The notes under the pieces were generated by a model. That model saw only the letters and a program-made list of their open reading frames with translations, was not told the DNA's origin and searched no databases. Positions 7,268-16,529 of a stretch of 64,000 nt of DNA are shown piece by piece; position 1 is the stretch's first letter; each line of letters opens with the position of its first letter. A program made the position numbers and the translations under genes. Source of the stretch: an uncultured Fluviicola sp. (lineage in GTDB: Bacteria; Bacteroidota; Bacteroidia; Flavobacteriales_D; Crocinitomicaceae); assembly GCF_902168135.1 (NCBI RefSeq), contig NZ_CABHOL010000015.1:124001-188000 (forward strand), in the 5' to 3' direction.

Positions 7268-8812
7268 ATGAAAGCAATCATTACTTCACTTCTAATCCTG
7301 GGATCGGGCGGAGCTTTATTCGGACAAGGCTCGCTGACTGTCACATCCTCCAATGATAACGTTAAATTCTCCGTTTCGAATAATGGAATGTTCTTCAGCA
7401 ACCCAACAATCAACGGCGGATACTTTGTGCCAAAAGACAGTTTGGTAAGTTCTATCTATTCCATGGCATTTATGGCTACCGGAACAGATGTCAACGGAAA
7501 TCTCAAAGGCGCAGTTTCTCAATTCATGTATTCGGATTTTTCTCCGGGACCGTATTTGCCGAATGCCGTCAACTACAATGCTCAATCTTACCTGGATAAA
7601 TACCAATCCTCTATATGGATGATTAACAAAGCACAAATTGACGAACACAAAGCTCATTGGATGGATCCCGGTTATGTGGTTCCGCCGTTTATTGCCTCCT
7701 GGCCTGGAAATGGAAACACCGGTAACGGCGAAAGTCCGCTTCTTGCTCCATTCCGTGATTTGGACGGAGACCACATTTATGAACCTGAAAGCGGAGATTA
7801 TCCGTTGATTCGCGGAGACAGAGCTATTTATACCATTATCAATGATGGAAAAGGCGCACATCCTTCTGGGTTGGACCAGGCAGGAATAGAAGTGCATATG
7901 ATGTTCTACCAATACAACGATTCTACTGATGCTGCTTTAACGAATACCGTTTTCTTCCAAACAACCGTTTTCAATCGTGGAACAAACTTTATGAATGATT
8001 TCCATGTGGGTCATTTGGCTGATTTCGATCTGGGCAATCCATACGATGATTATATCGGAACAGAACCGGGAAGAAACCTGATCTATGTTTATAATGGTGA
8101 TCTGAACGACGAGAATTTCTCCGGAAAACCCGGTTACGGTGCATACCCCCCGGCTGCAGGAATCCTGACCCTCGACGGAAATTTAAGCTCTAATATTCAG
8201 ATTACAAATGCGTCCGGTTTCAACACCCCTTCGAAATACCATAACGCCTTAAATGGTCTTTTACCGGATGGAAGTCCGTTGCTCGACGGGAACAATCAGC
8301 CAACCACTTATATTTACAACGATATTGATCCGACTATAGGATGGAACGAGTTTGCCGGTATTCCCAATCCTCCCGGAGACCGCAGAACAGTTGCCGCGCA
8401 CGACGGAGTTGTTTTTGGTCCGGGAAAGATTCTTTGTTATAACAATGCGGCCATTTTTGCCAGAAGTTACGAAGGAAACTTAACTTCGAGTGTAGACAGT
8501 TTGTTCCATGTTGCCAACCACATTCAGCACTTCTACAACGAACAGAATTTCTATTGTGAAACACAGTTCCTGGGATTACAGGAAGAAGAAAAGCTGACCT
8601 TTTCCATTTACCCGAATCCTGCCAAAGAACAAATTCACATCGAAGGATTGACGGTTGGAACATACCGCATCATCAATCCGGAAGGAAAAGAGGTTCTTGC
8701 CGGAAACTTCGAAAATACGATCATTCAAATTGATTCACTGAAGAACGGTTTTTACATTCTGGAAATTACTGCCGGAGGAAAATACGACCGGAAACCTTTT
8801 GTGAAAGAATAA
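7268..8812 (+). CDS. secreted protein with T9SS type A sorting domain
   Basis: A 514-residue exported protein. The signal peptide (MKAIITSLLILGSGGALFGQ) ends near residue 20. The middle is rich in Asn, Gly and Tyr and contains DLDGDHIYEPESGDYP, a calcium-binding-like acidic run; I do not recognise its family. The C-terminal 80 residues beginning SIYPNPAKEQIHIEGL and ending with a basic FVKE match T9SS sorting domains, which direct export across the outer membrane and are removed or used for attachment. It stands alone, with terminators on both sides. Its role is probably surface adhesion or binding, without specific evidence. Confidence 0.75.
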   Translation: MKAIITSLLILGSGGALFGQGSLTVTSSNDNVKFSVSNNGMFFSNPTINGGYFVPKDSLVSSIYSMAFMATGTDVNGNLKGAVSQFMYSDFSPGPYLPNAVNYNAQSYLDKYQSSIWMINKAQIDEHKAHWMDPGYVVPPFIASWPGNGNTGNGESPLLAPFRDLDGDHIYEPESGDYPLIRGDRAIYTIINDGKGAHPSGLDQAGIEVHMMFYQYNDSTDAALTNTVFFQTTVFNRGTNFMNDFHVGHLADFDLGNPYDDYIGTEPGRNLIYVYNGDLNDENFSGKPGYGAYPPAAGILTLDGNLSSNIQITNASGFNTPSKYHNALNGLLPDGSPLLDGNNQPTTYIYNDIDPTIGWNEFAGIPNPPGDRRTVAAHDGVVFGPGKILCYNNAAIFARSYEGNLTSSVDSLFHVANHIQHFYNEQNFYCETQFLGLQEEEKLTFSIYPNPAKEQIHIEGLTVGTYRIINPEGKEVLAGNFENTIIQIDSLKNGFYILEITAGGKYDRKPFVKE

Positions 8813-8837
8813 GATCCCGAAAATTCTTTTTCTGCTC

Positions 8838-8873
8838 AAAACCCTTTCTCGGCTGAGCCGAGAGGGGTTTTTT
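8838..8873 (+). terminator. rho-independent terminator
   Basis: A strong hairpin has arms AAAACCCTTTCTCGGCT (8838-8854) and AGCCGAGAGGGGTTTT (8856-8871), with one bulge, ending in six T. It lies 26 bp after the T9SS cargo gene. Confidence 0.9.
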
Positions 8874-9007
8874 CGTTTTGTCGAAACTTTTTTGAAAAAA
8901 TCAATCATTTGGAATGAACCTTTGATGACCGGCTGAGTAATCCTTTTAGAAACCAAGAGGTCAAGCGCGCTACGCTTACGCCATAGCTCTTGCCTTTGTG
9001 AAGCCAT

Positions 9008-9099
9008 TGTGCCTTCGCTGACCGCATGTCGCCAAAGCTTTAGCGGCGGCACAAGCTACAGCATAAGCGTTTTGGCAAAGCAAGGTCAGCGCAGGCGCA
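9008..9099. repeat. imperfect inverted repeat in the 8813-9119 gap
   Basis: The arms TGTGCCTTCGCTGACC (9008-9023) and GGTCAGCGCAGGCGCA (9084-9099) pair at 14 of 16 positions. Between them lies a smaller inverted repeat around GCCAAAGCTTTAGCGGC. The whole 8900-9105 stretch is richer in GCGC-type words than the flanking intergenic DNA and has no convincing ORF. It looks like a structured intergenic repeat rather than a gene. The T-run after 9099 is just before the next start, so it is not an ordinary terminator. Confidence 0.45.
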
Positions 9100-9119
9100 G
9101 ATTTTTTTAATTTAAGAAC

Positions 9120-11027
9120 ATGAAACACTTATTTATCGGACTTACTTTTTTAACCTGTTTCAATTCCTTTGCTCAGAAAGACGGAGACCAAAAACCGGAA
9201 ACGGTTTACAGTATCGTGAAAGAAGAACGAGCATTAAAATGGTACGAAGACCAGCTAAGACTTTGGAAAGCAGAAGTAGATAAAAGTCCAAAGAACGGAA
9301 CTGCCTGGACAAATTATTATGCTTCGGCAAGAGCGCTTCGAAACACCAATCCGCACGGATCAGAAGAGCGAAAAAAATACACCGAACTCTGTGCACAAAT
9401 CGCGGGGGAAGTTCAAAAAGCCATGCCGAATACTTTTGAGGGCTATTTCATCCCTTTCATAGAAAACGAAGGGGCATGGGGAAACCCGGAAGGACTTTTA
9501 AAAGCTGCCGCGATCAACCCGGACGATCCGAGACTGTTGGACGAAATGCTGATTCATTATGCGATGGAACGCAACCAGCAGCAATTTGATGTGTACGGCC
9601 AGAAAATGTTCAATACCAACGAACTGCCCGTGGGATTGCTCAACTGGGGATACAATGTAGTCTCCGAACTGGACGAAAACGCAATCTTATTTACCATCGG
9701 AGACAATGACACATACGCTGCATGGATTATGCAGGCGGCTAAAAAAATGAGACGGGACATTACAGTTGTCAATACTTCACTCATTGAACTGGAAGGTTAC
9801 AGAAACCGGCTCCTGAAAGAACTTGGATATCCTCCATTAACAGTGAAAGAGCCTGAATCCGACGAAGAATACCTGCAAAAGAAGAAGCAAATATATGCGC
9901 ACTTTTTCCAGGGTAAAAGACCGGTTTATGTGGCAACAACGGCTATCAGCTTATTTGAAAAAGACTTTGGTGATAAATTGTACCTTACCGGTTTGGCATA
10001 CAAATACAGTGACTCCAATTTTGACAACACAGCAGTCATTCGCAGGAATTATGAAAAACGGTATTTGCTGGATTACCTGAAAGAAGTTTTTTCCTATAAC
10101 ATCGGGGATCTGAAAGCACAGGAATTCAATGGAATGTATGTTCCTTCCATGATCAAATTGTACAAGCATTATTCGGAAACAGAAGAAACCCTGAAAAAGC
10201 AGGAACTGGAACTATTGCTGCTGAAAGTGTCTGAACAAAGCGGACAGCAAAGTGAGGTTTTTGAACTCCTTTCCGAACAAAATAAGCCGGTTTCCATTCT
10301 TTCAGCGGTGCTTGATTTGAAAACCCTGGAAAAAAACATGATCCCTGTTAACGGAAACATCTATATGGACAAGTATGAAGTAACGAACGGAGATTACAGC
10401 AAATTCCTGAATAATCTGAAAATTTCCGGTCAAACCGACTTGTACCAATCTGCTCTGTATGATTCTACCCAATGGATCAAGGACAAATACGCCGTCAGTT
10501 TCAATGATCCAATGATGAATTTATACCATTGGCATCCGGCTTATCAAGATTATCCTGCCGTTTGCATTTCATACGAAGGAGCAAAAGCATACTGTGAATG
10601 GTTAACCAAACAATACAATTTGCAGCGCAAAAGAACATTTACACAGGTTGTCTTTCGCTTGCCAACAGAGCAAGAATGGAGAACTGCAGCTGGTTCCGGA
10701 GATTCGAAAGCCATTACTCCGTTCCCAAACAATGAAATCAAGGAACCCGATGGGAAACATTACCGCGGAAACATACGCACCTCGAAAGAGCGCTTTTTTG
10801 ATGACGGTGGTTTTCACCAGGTAAAAGTATCCAGTTATCTGCCCAACAAGCTCGGACTTTACAATACTCTCGGAAATGTTTCCGAAATGATCAGCACCAG
10901 GGGAAAAGCAATCGGAGGATCCTGGTACGACTTGTTTGAAGATTGTACTTTTGATAAAACACAAACGTATTCAAACCCGGACCCTGCAGTCGGCTTTCGA
11001 GTTGTGATGGAAATAATAGAAAAGTGA
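9120..11027 (+). CDS. exported protein with formylglycine-generating-enzyme-like (SUMF1) domain
   Basis: 635 residues with a signal peptide ending near FNSFAQ. Around residues 183-215, NAILFTIGDNDTYAAW followed by ITVVNTSL resembles the C-terminal soluble part of DUF2723/GT117 membrane proteins. From about 405 to the end lies a SUMF1/FGE-like fold: GNIYMDKYEVTNGDY, YPAVCISYEGAKAYCEWL, FRLPTEQEW, LGLYNTLGNVSEM, GGSWYD, VGFRVV. The pair of catalytic Cys of true FGEs is not present after GGSW, so it probably does not make formylglycine and acts as a structural or binding module, as in GldJ/GldK. It lies 17 bp before an ECF sigma gene, so the three genes from 9120 to 12259 are probably one operon. 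Confidence 0.75.
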   Translation: MKHLFIGLTFLTCFNSFAQKDGDQKPETVYSIVKEERALKWYEDQLRLWKAEVDKSPKNGTAWTNYYASARALRNTNPHGSEERKKYTELCAQIAGEVQKAMPNTFEGYFIPFIENEGAWGNPEGLLKAAAINPDDPRLLDEMLIHYAMERNQQQFDVYGQKMFNTNELPVGLLNWGYNVVSELDENAILFTIGDNDTYAAWIMQAAKKMRRDITVVNTSLIELEGYRNRLLKELGYPPLTVKEPESDEEYLQKKKQIYAHFFQGKRPVYVATTAISLFEKDFGDKLYLTGLAYKYSDSNFDNTAVIRRNYEKRYLLDYLKEVFSYNIGDLKAQEFNGMYVPSMIKLYKHYSETEETLKKQELELLLLKVSEQSGQQSEVFELLSEQNKPVSILSAVLDLKTLEKNMIPVNGNIYMDKYEVTNGDYSKFLNNLKISGQTDLYQSALYDSTQWIKDKYAVSFNDPMMNLYHWHPAYQDYPAVCISYEGAKAYCEWLTKQYNLQRKRTFTQVVFRLPTEQEWRTAAGSGDSKAITPFPNNEIKEPDGKHYRGNIRTSKERFFDDGGFHQVKVSSYLPNKLGLYNTLGNVSEMISTRGKAIGGSWYDLFEDCTFDKTQTYSNPDPAVGFRVVMEIIEK

Positions 11028-11043
11028 AAAAGCCTAAGTAACC

Positions 11044-11652
11044 TTGAAGAGTTTACATCATAAACAACAAAGCGACGAAGAGTTGATGGTTCAGGTAATG
11101 GACCATCATTCTCCTTTGTCTGCCAAACAAGCAGAATTGGCCTTGGAGGAACTGCACCGACGGTACAGCAAAAAACTGCTGGGTTACTTTATCAAAATGC
11201 TGAACAAGGATGTGGATTTGGCACAGGATTTTGTGCAGGAAATTTTCCTGAAACTCCTGGAGAAAAAACACCTGTTTAATCCGGAGAAGAAGTTTTATTC
11301 CTGGATTTTTACAATTGCTTCCAACATGTGCAAAACCGCTTACCGGCATCATGGAAAAACGGTTTCACTGCATCCGGAAATCAATCATCCGAGCGGTTTA
11401 GCTGAAAATCTCCTGGAGAAAAAGCTGTTCTTAAAGGCATTGCAAGACGCCATTGACGACCTGGAACACCATCACAAAACGGTCTTTGTACTGCGCTACC
11501 TGGAACATTTTCCCTTAAACGAAATTGCAGAGATCACGGAATCTTCCCTGGGAACGGTAAAATCGCGCTTATTCTACGCAACAAAGAAAATCACGGATCA
11601 ACTGAAACATTTTGATCCGAGTTTTGAAACAATACTTTTTAAATTGAATTGA
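11044..11652 (+). CDS. ECF-type RNA polymerase sigma factor
   Basis: Sigma-70 family, extracytoplasmic-function group, 202 residues. Region 2 carries DLAQDFVQEIFLKLLEK and FYSWIFTIASN. Region 4 carries HHKTVFVLRYLEHFPLNEIAEITESSLGTVKSRLFYA, a helix-turn-helix that reads -35 DNA. The start is a TTG at 11044, because the typical opening SDEELM lies before the first ATG at 11086. It is 17 bp downstream of the SUMF1-like gene and 1 bp before a gene for a single-span membrane protein that may act as its anti-sigma partner. The target promoters are not evident. Confidence 0.9.
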   Translation: MKSLHHKQQSDEELMVQVMDHHSPLSAKQAELALEELHRRYSKKLLGYFIKMLNKDVDLAQDFVQEIFLKLLEKKHLFNPEKKFYSWIFTIASNMCKTAYRHHGKTVSLHPEINHPSGLAENLLEKKLFLKALQDAIDDLEHHHKTVFVLRYLEHFPLNEIAEITESSLGTVKSRLFYATKKITDQLKHFDPSFETILFKLN

Positions 11653-11653
11653 T

Positions 11654-12259
11654 ATGGAAGAGCAACACGAACGCTTATTCGATTTGATCGAATCCAAATC
11701 TTTTGAGGAACTTACCAACGAAGAGAAATCCTTCGTTCTGAATCACTTAACGCAAGCGGAATACAATCTTCAGCGAACTGTAATTGCTGCAGTACCTGCT
11801 CTCGAATACCCCGATCATGAACCGCTGGCTCTGGAAATTCCGAAAGCGAAAAAGCACTTTTTAAATCGTTCCGTTCCACTTTACCAGGTGTTGATCGGAG
11901 CTGCATGCCTGATCGTTCTTTTTATGGTGGGGAATCAAAAAAGTTTTTCCCTTAACTGGCGTTTCTCCGAATATCCTTTGGAAATTTCGGTGACCGGTGC
12001 TTCTTCCGGGAAAATCATTCACGACACGATCGTAAAAGAAATTCCGGTTTTCAGGACCGCTTCAACGATTATTCACGATACGGTCACTGTTGTGGAGCAG
12101 ATTTTACAACAGCCGGAAAAACGCATGCTGGAAGTGAAAAATACGCTAGTCTACCCGGAATTGAACGAAAAATTGCTGGAAACGAAAAGTACTCCTTTCA
12201 AGGATGATCAGACGGCGCAATTCCTGCCCTCCATGAATATTGTGAACACCATGAAGTAG
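11654..12259 (+). CDS. single-pass membrane protein, possible anti-sigma partner
   Basis: 201 residues. An N-terminal cytoplasmic part of about 75 residues (HERLFDLIESKSFEELTNEEKSFVLNHL), one hydrophobic helix (YQVLIGAACLIVLFMVG, about residues 77-93) and a periplasmic tail with repeated IIHDT motifs are visible. The layout suits an anti-sigma factor: cytoplasmic sigma binding, one span, outer sensing part. I do not see a zinc-binding HxxxCxxC motif. It follows the sigma gene after one base, so they are co-transcribed. The function is inferred from layout and position only. Confidence 0.6.
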   Translation: MEEQHERLFDLIESKSFEELTNEEKSFVLNHLTQAEYNLQRTVIAAVPALEYPDHEPLALEIPKAKKHFLNRSVPLYQVLIGAACLIVLFMVGNQKSFSLNWRFSEYPLEISVTGASSGKIIHDTIVKEIPVFRTASTIIHDTVTVVEQILQQPEKRMLEVKNTLVYPELNEKLLETKSTPFKDDQTAQFLPSMNIVNTMK

Positions 12260-12264
12260 AATAT

Positions 12265-12939
12265 TCACTTTTTAGCTTCGGAAATTCGTTCCAAAATTTG
12301 CTTTTGTAACAGATCATTGAATACCATTAAATCCGTCAGAAAAGTATGATAGTAATTGTTTTTTATCGTGTTATCCAACATGATTTTTTCCATGAATCTT
12401 TCTCGCAATTTTGAACGGATAAACGGATAGTGGTTTGCATAAACTTTTAAAAGCAACCTGTTCTCACAATCATTTATCAGACAATACTCAAAAATGCGGT
12501 TTTGATACCGGTTGTTTAATCTATTGAAGTTACTTCCATAATGAATGAGCACACTTTCGTGGACAGTTTTATTGATTTTTATTTTTTGAGGACCAAGATA
12601 CATGAATAACAAATCAATTGCTTCAGGACGGTTTTCCATGAAAAGAATCCAGTTCGGAAAAATGACCCTCGGAAGCAATGGATGTAACTTCTTATTCGTC
12701 AAAATCAGATCATAAACCTTAAATAGAGCTGTATTTCCAAGTTTGTATTTTTGATTTGAAACAAGTTTTATTGCAAGTGCAAGATATTGGATACCAACAA
12801 ATTTCTCCGCATATTCCAAAAAAACAAAAATCTCCTGTTGATCCTCTTCCGTTAACTTGTCTCCTTTGAATGAGTTTTTTAGCCTTCGAAAATGTTCTGC
12901 AGCCTCTTGAGCAATGTAATATTCCTGATTATTTATCAT
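12265..12939 (-). CDS. hypothetical helical protein
   Basis: 224 residues, not recognised. It is rich in Lys, Asn, Ile and aromatic residues, has no signal peptide or clear membrane segment, and seems all-helical, with alternating hydrophobic and charged stretches as in HEAT-like repeats. Its DNA is more AT-rich than its neighbours, which may mean a different origin. It converges on the anti-sigma-like gene with only 5 bp between stops. The 37 bp before its start hold a short hairpin (ATCCGC/GCGGAT near 12950). Confidence 0.6.
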   Translation of the reverse strand: MINNQEYYIAQEAAEHFRRLKNSFKGDKLTEEDQQEIFVFLEYAEKFVGIQYLALAIKLVSNQKYKLGNTALFKVYDLILTNKKLHPLLPRVIFPNWILFMENRPEAIDLLFMYLGPQKIKINKTVHESVLIHYGSNFNRLNNRYQNRIFEYCLINDCENRLLLKVYANHYPFIRSKLRERFMEKIMLDNTIKNNYYHTFLTDLMVFNDLLQKQILERISEAKK

Positions 12940-12976
12940 AGGGTCGTAATCCGCGGCGGCGGATGCTAAATTACAT

Positions 12977-13342
12977 CTAATCTAATTCGTTTGAGTCATT
13001 TTTTCCAGGAATTCCCCTGGCAAACAATTGCTGTCCATAAAATACAAACAACAAAATCAATCCGCTTCCAAAGAAGATCAGTGCCAACGGGCGTGTTCCG
13101 TCATCAAAGAAAAATTCACCGATCATCCAGGTCGAATTTGCCAGGATCCAAAGGATTACCGCCAGGTTATGCATCAATTCGGAATAGGAGCTGCGCATTT
13201 TCCAGGTTAGCCAAAAAGCGACGGCAAGTGTTGGCAGGATCATAATCGTTCCCGGCCATTTCAGATCAGCTGCCCAGCAAATATCCTTGAGCAGCCAAAG
13301 CAAAATATGAAGGTTTTCTATTTTCCGGAAATCGAGGAACAT
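12977..13342 (-). CDS. small integral membrane protein
   Basis: 121 residues with about four hydrophobic segments (IENLHILLWLLKDICW, GTIMILPTLAVAFWLTW, NLAVILWILANSTWMIGEF, LALIFFGSGLILLFVFYG) and a charged tail. No family is recognised with confidence. It overlaps the end of fbp as TAATG, so it is translated after fbp from the same message. A metabolic link to fbp is not implied by anything in the protein. Confidence 0.7.
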   Translation of the reverse strand: MFLDFRKIENLHILLWLLKDICWAADLKWPGTIMILPTLAVAFWLTWKMRSSYSELMHNLAVILWILANSTWMIGEFFFDDGTRPLALIFFGSGLILLFVFYGQQLFARGIPGKNDSNELD

Positions 13343-14358
13343 TATGCCTTGGCACGTGCTGTTTCCAGGCAGTTAATCGCCTTTTCCATCATTTGTTTGG
13401 AACCTGTAAAGAATCCGCAGCGCTGATGTAATTGGTGCGGTTCCAAATCCAAAATGCGTTCTGTACCGTTGGTTGCCATTCCGCCTGCTTGTTCGGCAAC
13501 AAAAGCCAATGGGTTGCACTCGTAAAGCAAGCGCAGTTTTCCTTTCGGGCTTTGGTTCGTTACCGGGTAAATGTAAATTCCCCCTTTAATGAGGTTTCTG
13601 TGAAAATCTGCTACCAAAGAGCCGATGTACCTTCCGGAATAAGGTCTTCCGTCAGCCTTAACTTCCTGGCAAAACGAAATGTAATCTTTTACTCCCTGTT
13701 CACATTCGTGAATGTTTCCTTCGTTCATGGCATAAATACGGCCCGTTTCCGGCATGCGCATATTCGGATGCGACAAACAGAATTCACCGATGGAAGGGTC
13801 GAGTGTAAATCCATTTACCCCGTGTCCGGTTGTATAAACCAACATGGTTGAAGAACCGTACAGAACGTAACCGGCAGCAACCTGCTGTGTTCCTTTTTGC
13901 AGCATATCTTCCAGGGTTGCAGGAGTACCTTTCGGAGAAATGCGTTTGTAAACTGAGAAAATCGTTCCTATCGAAACATTGCAGTCGATATTGGAAGAAC
14001 CGTCCAAAGGATCAAACAGCACAATGTATTTTCCACTTTGAGCGCGTTCGGATGTAAAGGCTAAAAAGTCGTCATTTTCTTCAGAAGCAATTCCACAGAT
14101 CTCACCACTTGATTCAAACACTTTGATAAACTGGTTATCTGCAACCACATCCAGTTTTTGCTGTTCTTCACCCTGGATATTCATATCTCCCTGGGCACCA
14201 AGGATATGATCTACCAATCCGGCTCTACGAACATCTCTTGCCACAATTTTTGATGCAATTGAAATATCGTTCAAAATGCGGGACAATTCCCCGGATGAGC
14301 CCGGAAATTCCGCCTGTCGTTCCATAATAAAATCGCTCAATGTGATGATGTGTGACAT
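13342..14358 (-). CDS. fbp: class I fructose-1,6-bisphosphatase
   Basis: Removes the 1-phosphate of fructose 1,6-bisphosphate in gluconeogenesis. The metal-binding core [20 protein letters not shown] is intact, as are the active-site stretches [20 protein letters not shown] and [20 protein letters not shown]. With the ATG at 14358 ([10 protein letters not shown]) the protein has 338 residues, the usual length. The frame extends 15 codons to a GTG at 14403, which I regard as upstream read-through. It is followed by the membrane protein gene with a TAATG overlap. Confidence 0.96.
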   Translation of the reverse strand: MSHIITLSDFIMERQAEFPGSSGELSRILNDISIASKIVARDVRRAGLVDHILGAQGDMNIQGEEQQKLDVVADNQFIKVFESSGEICGIASEENDDFLAFTSERAQSGKYIVLFDPLDGSSNIDCNVSIGTIFSVYKRISPKGTPATLEDMLQKGTQQVAAGYVLYGSSTMLVYTTGHGVNGFTLDPSIGEFCLSHPNMRMPETGRIYAMNEGNIHECEQGVKDYISFCQEVKADGRPYSGRYIGSLVADFHRNLIKGGIYIYPVTNQSPKGKLRLLYECNPLAFVAEQAGGMATNGTERILDLEPHQLHQRCGFFTGSKQMMEKAINCLETARAKA

Positions 14359-14644
14359 ACCTGCTGTTTTTGCTTTTTGACAAAGATATGAAATAGCTTT
14401 CACCTTTTAGTGGATCGATTTAGCGGTGAATCCACAATTTCAAAAAATCTGCTGATTTTAAATAGATCAATCGAATCAAAAATGAGGTGTTTCGCCTACT
14501 GCTTATTGGTTTGTTCGCTGCATCCTGTAAATGAACCGGGGCAAATCCATAATTAAATCCGGGTTTTTCATAACTACTTACAACTACTGATGGTTTAATT
14601 TCGGAATACCGGTAAACGGTTATGTCGAATTAAACTTCCATCGT

Positions 14645-15454
14645 ATGAAAACAATTTATTCTTTATTCATCGCAATAGGTATTTGCGGTGTAAACCAAGC
14701 GAATGCCCAGTGTGTTGTCAATCCTTTTCTCATCCGGTATTTCGAATTCAATGGTTCAGCTTACGAGATCGTGCTTGAGAACCAAAACTGGCAGAATGCA
14801 GCTTCCTGTGCTGTTTCCCGCGGGGGAAAGCTTGTTGAGATCAACTCTCAGGAAGAACAGGACGCACTATTCCAGGAAATCAACAATGTATTTTTTGATC
14901 ATGCACAAACCGTTGCTCCGGACGGAGGTGGTGCATCCTACATGTGGTTGGGCGGCAATGATTCTTCTTCCGAAGGAAACTGGGTTTGGAACGGTGATAA
15001 CGACACACAATCTTCTCCTTTCTGGATAGGTACTTCCAACGGTTCACCTGTAAACGGAAGTTACGAAAACTGGGGCAACGAGCCGGATAACTGGAACAAC
15101 CAGGACGGTTTGGCAATAGCTGTTACCAATTGGCCTTTGGGTCAAGCCGGGCAATGGAATGATGTGTTTAATACCAATGAACTTTATTACATTATTGAAT
15201 ACCCTTCAACATCTCTTGACCTCCGGGAAAACACATCCGGCGCATTCGCTATGTGGCCAAATCCGGCAACCAGTCAATTAACCGTTTCTCTTCCAAACAA
15301 GGAAAGTAAGATCGTATTTACCGATTTATCCGGTAAGCTCCTTTTTACCAGTGAAACGAACTCAGAAATTACGGTGCTCGATATTTCCAACCTTGCGGCC
15401 GGTACGTACCTGGTACATGCAAACGGACAAGTTCAAAAACTTTTCATAGAGTAA
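14645..15454 (+). CDS. secreted C-type-lectin-fold protein with T9SS sorting domain
   Basis: 269 residues. A signal peptide ends at NQANA. Residues about 30-190 form a C-type lectin domain: YEIVLENQNWQNAASCAVSRGGKLVEINSQEEQ, the WLGG core, GSYENWGNEPDNWNNQDG with an EPD version of the sugar-binding EPN loop, and QWND before the last strand. The C-terminal 75 residues (FAMWPNPATSQLTVSLP ... GTYLVHANGQVQKLFIE) are a T9SS type A sorting domain. It is probably a surface protein that binds carbohydrate in a calcium-dependent way; the ligand is unknown. A terminator follows directly. The 240 bp before it show no gene. Confidence 0.85.
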   Translation: MKTIYSLFIAIGICGVNQANAQCVVNPFLIRYFEFNGSAYEIVLENQNWQNAASCAVSRGGKLVEINSQEEQDALFQEINNVFFDHAQTVAPDGGGASYMWLGGNDSSSEGNWVWNGDNDTQSSPFWIGTSNGSPVNGSYENWGNEPDNWNNQDGLAIAVTNWPLGQAGQWNDVFNTNELYYIIEYPSTSLDLRENTSGAFAMWPNPATSQLTVSLPNKESKIVFTDLSGKLLFTSETNSEITVLDISNLAAGTYLVHANGQVQKLFIE

Positions 15455-15516
15455 CAAAGACCGGCAGAGGGAACTAAGAGAAACTCTCCATTCTCTCCCC
15501 CTGCCGGCTTTGTTTA
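15455..15516 (+). terminator. rho-independent terminator
   Basis: Arms near AAAGACCGGCAGAGGGA (15456-15472) and TCCCCCTGCCGGCTTTG pair across a loop of about 20 bases. This lies right after the lectin-fold gene and ends in a T-rich run. Confidence 0.75.
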
Positions 15517-15578
15517 TTAAGAGGTGTAATATTTGCTGAATTTGTCGAAAGAAACAAAGCAGGGATTCAAATAAGCTC

Positions 15579-15586
15579 TAACTTTG
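15579..15586 (+). promoter_or_regulatory. candidate -7 element TAACTTTG close to the EamA start
   Basis: It matches the Bacteroidota -7 consensus TAnnTTTG fully, but it ends only 4 bp before the ATG at 15591 and no TTG is at the usual -33 spacing. If it is used, transcription would begin at about the ATG, which gives a leaderless message or makes the ATG at 15621 the real start. Confidence 0.4.
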
Positions 15587-15590
15587 GGGC

Positions 15591-16496
15591 ATGTTTCAAA
15601 AGTTCCGGTATTATATTTTGATGCACCTCATTATTTTCATGTGGGGGTTCACCGGAATTTTGGGAAAACTCATCCATATTGAAGCACAGTATTTGGTTTG
15701 GCACCGTATCCTGATCGCGTTTATTTCGCTGCTCATTGGTTTGTACCTGCTGAAAATGCCCATGAGGATCCGCAATCGAAAAACCATGCTGAAAGTTTTC
15801 GGGACCGGAATCATTGTTGCCCTGCATTGGATTACGTTTTACAGTGCTATTAAACTTTCCACTGCTTCATTGGGAATTTTGTGCTTGTCAACAGCTACCC
15901 TGCACGTTACCTGGATTGAGCCGATTGTCTTCAAAAAGAAATTCTCCTGGGTGGAATTCCTATTCGGCGCGTTGGTAATCTTCGGGATTTACTTTGTTTC
16001 TTCCGATTTCGACGAAACGCAATATTTAGCACTTGCTCTCGGGCTGACTTCTGCGCTTTGTGCCGGTTTCTTTTCCGTTTTTAATGCGAAGCTGGCAGAA
16101 GAGGTTCCTTCATCTGCTATTACGCTTCATGAAATGGGAATCGGATTGGTCTTCCTTTCCGGGATGCTTTTGTACAACGGAAAACTGGACAGCAACTTGT
16201 TTAAAATGACCGGAAGCGATTTTGCCTGGCTTTTGTTCCTGGGTGTTTGCTGTACGTCCTTTGCATTTATTGCCACCATCGAGGTGATGAAAAAACTGGG
16301 GGCATTTACGGTTTCTCTAAGCATCAACCTGGAACCGGTTTACACCATTTTACTGGCTATTCCGATTTTACATGAGGATGAGCTGCTAAACGGAAATTTC
16401 TACGCGGGTTCTGCTATGATTATCATCGTGGTAGTTGCCAATGCAATCTACAAATCGAAAATGCGGGAGCGGGAGTTGAAAAGACTTCAGTCATAA
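15591..16496 (+). CDS. EamA/DMT-family transporter
   Basis: 301 residues with ten hydrophobic segments, the two five-helix halves of the drug/metabolite transporter superfamily. Typical pieces are IIFMWGFTGILGK near the N terminus, ALHWITFYSAIKLSTASLGIL, and in the second half TSFAFIATIEVMKKLGAFTVSLSINLEPVYTILLA, the usual EamA repeat ending. It is an inner-membrane exporter of unknown small substrate. The start is uncertain: ATG 15591 gives an atypical FQKFRYYIL extension, while ATG 15621 begins MHLIIFMWGF as in relatives and sits better relative to the TAACTTTG element. It is monocistronic, convergent with the GH3 gene. Confidence 0.88.
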   Translation: MFQKFRYYILMHLIIFMWGFTGILGKLIHIEAQYLVWHRILIAFISLLIGLYLLKMPMRIRNRKTMLKVFGTGIIVALHWITFYSAIKLSTASLGILCLSTATLHVTWIEPIVFKKKFSWVEFLFGALVIFGIYFVSSDFDETQYLALALGLTSALCAGFFSVFNAKLAEEVPSSAITLHEMGIGLVFLSGMLLYNGKLDSNLFKMTGSDFAWLLFLGVCCTSFAFIATIEVMKKLGAFTVSLSINLEPVYTILLAIPILHEDELLNGNFYAGSAMIIIVVVANAIYKSKMRERELKRLQS

Positions 16497-16529
16497 TCCA
16501 CAGATCAATTCGTATACGACTTTAAACTG

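Noticed and set aside
9008-9119. Terminator of the upstream T9SS gene
   Set aside because: A strong terminator already sits at 8838-8873, and this structure ends just before the next start.
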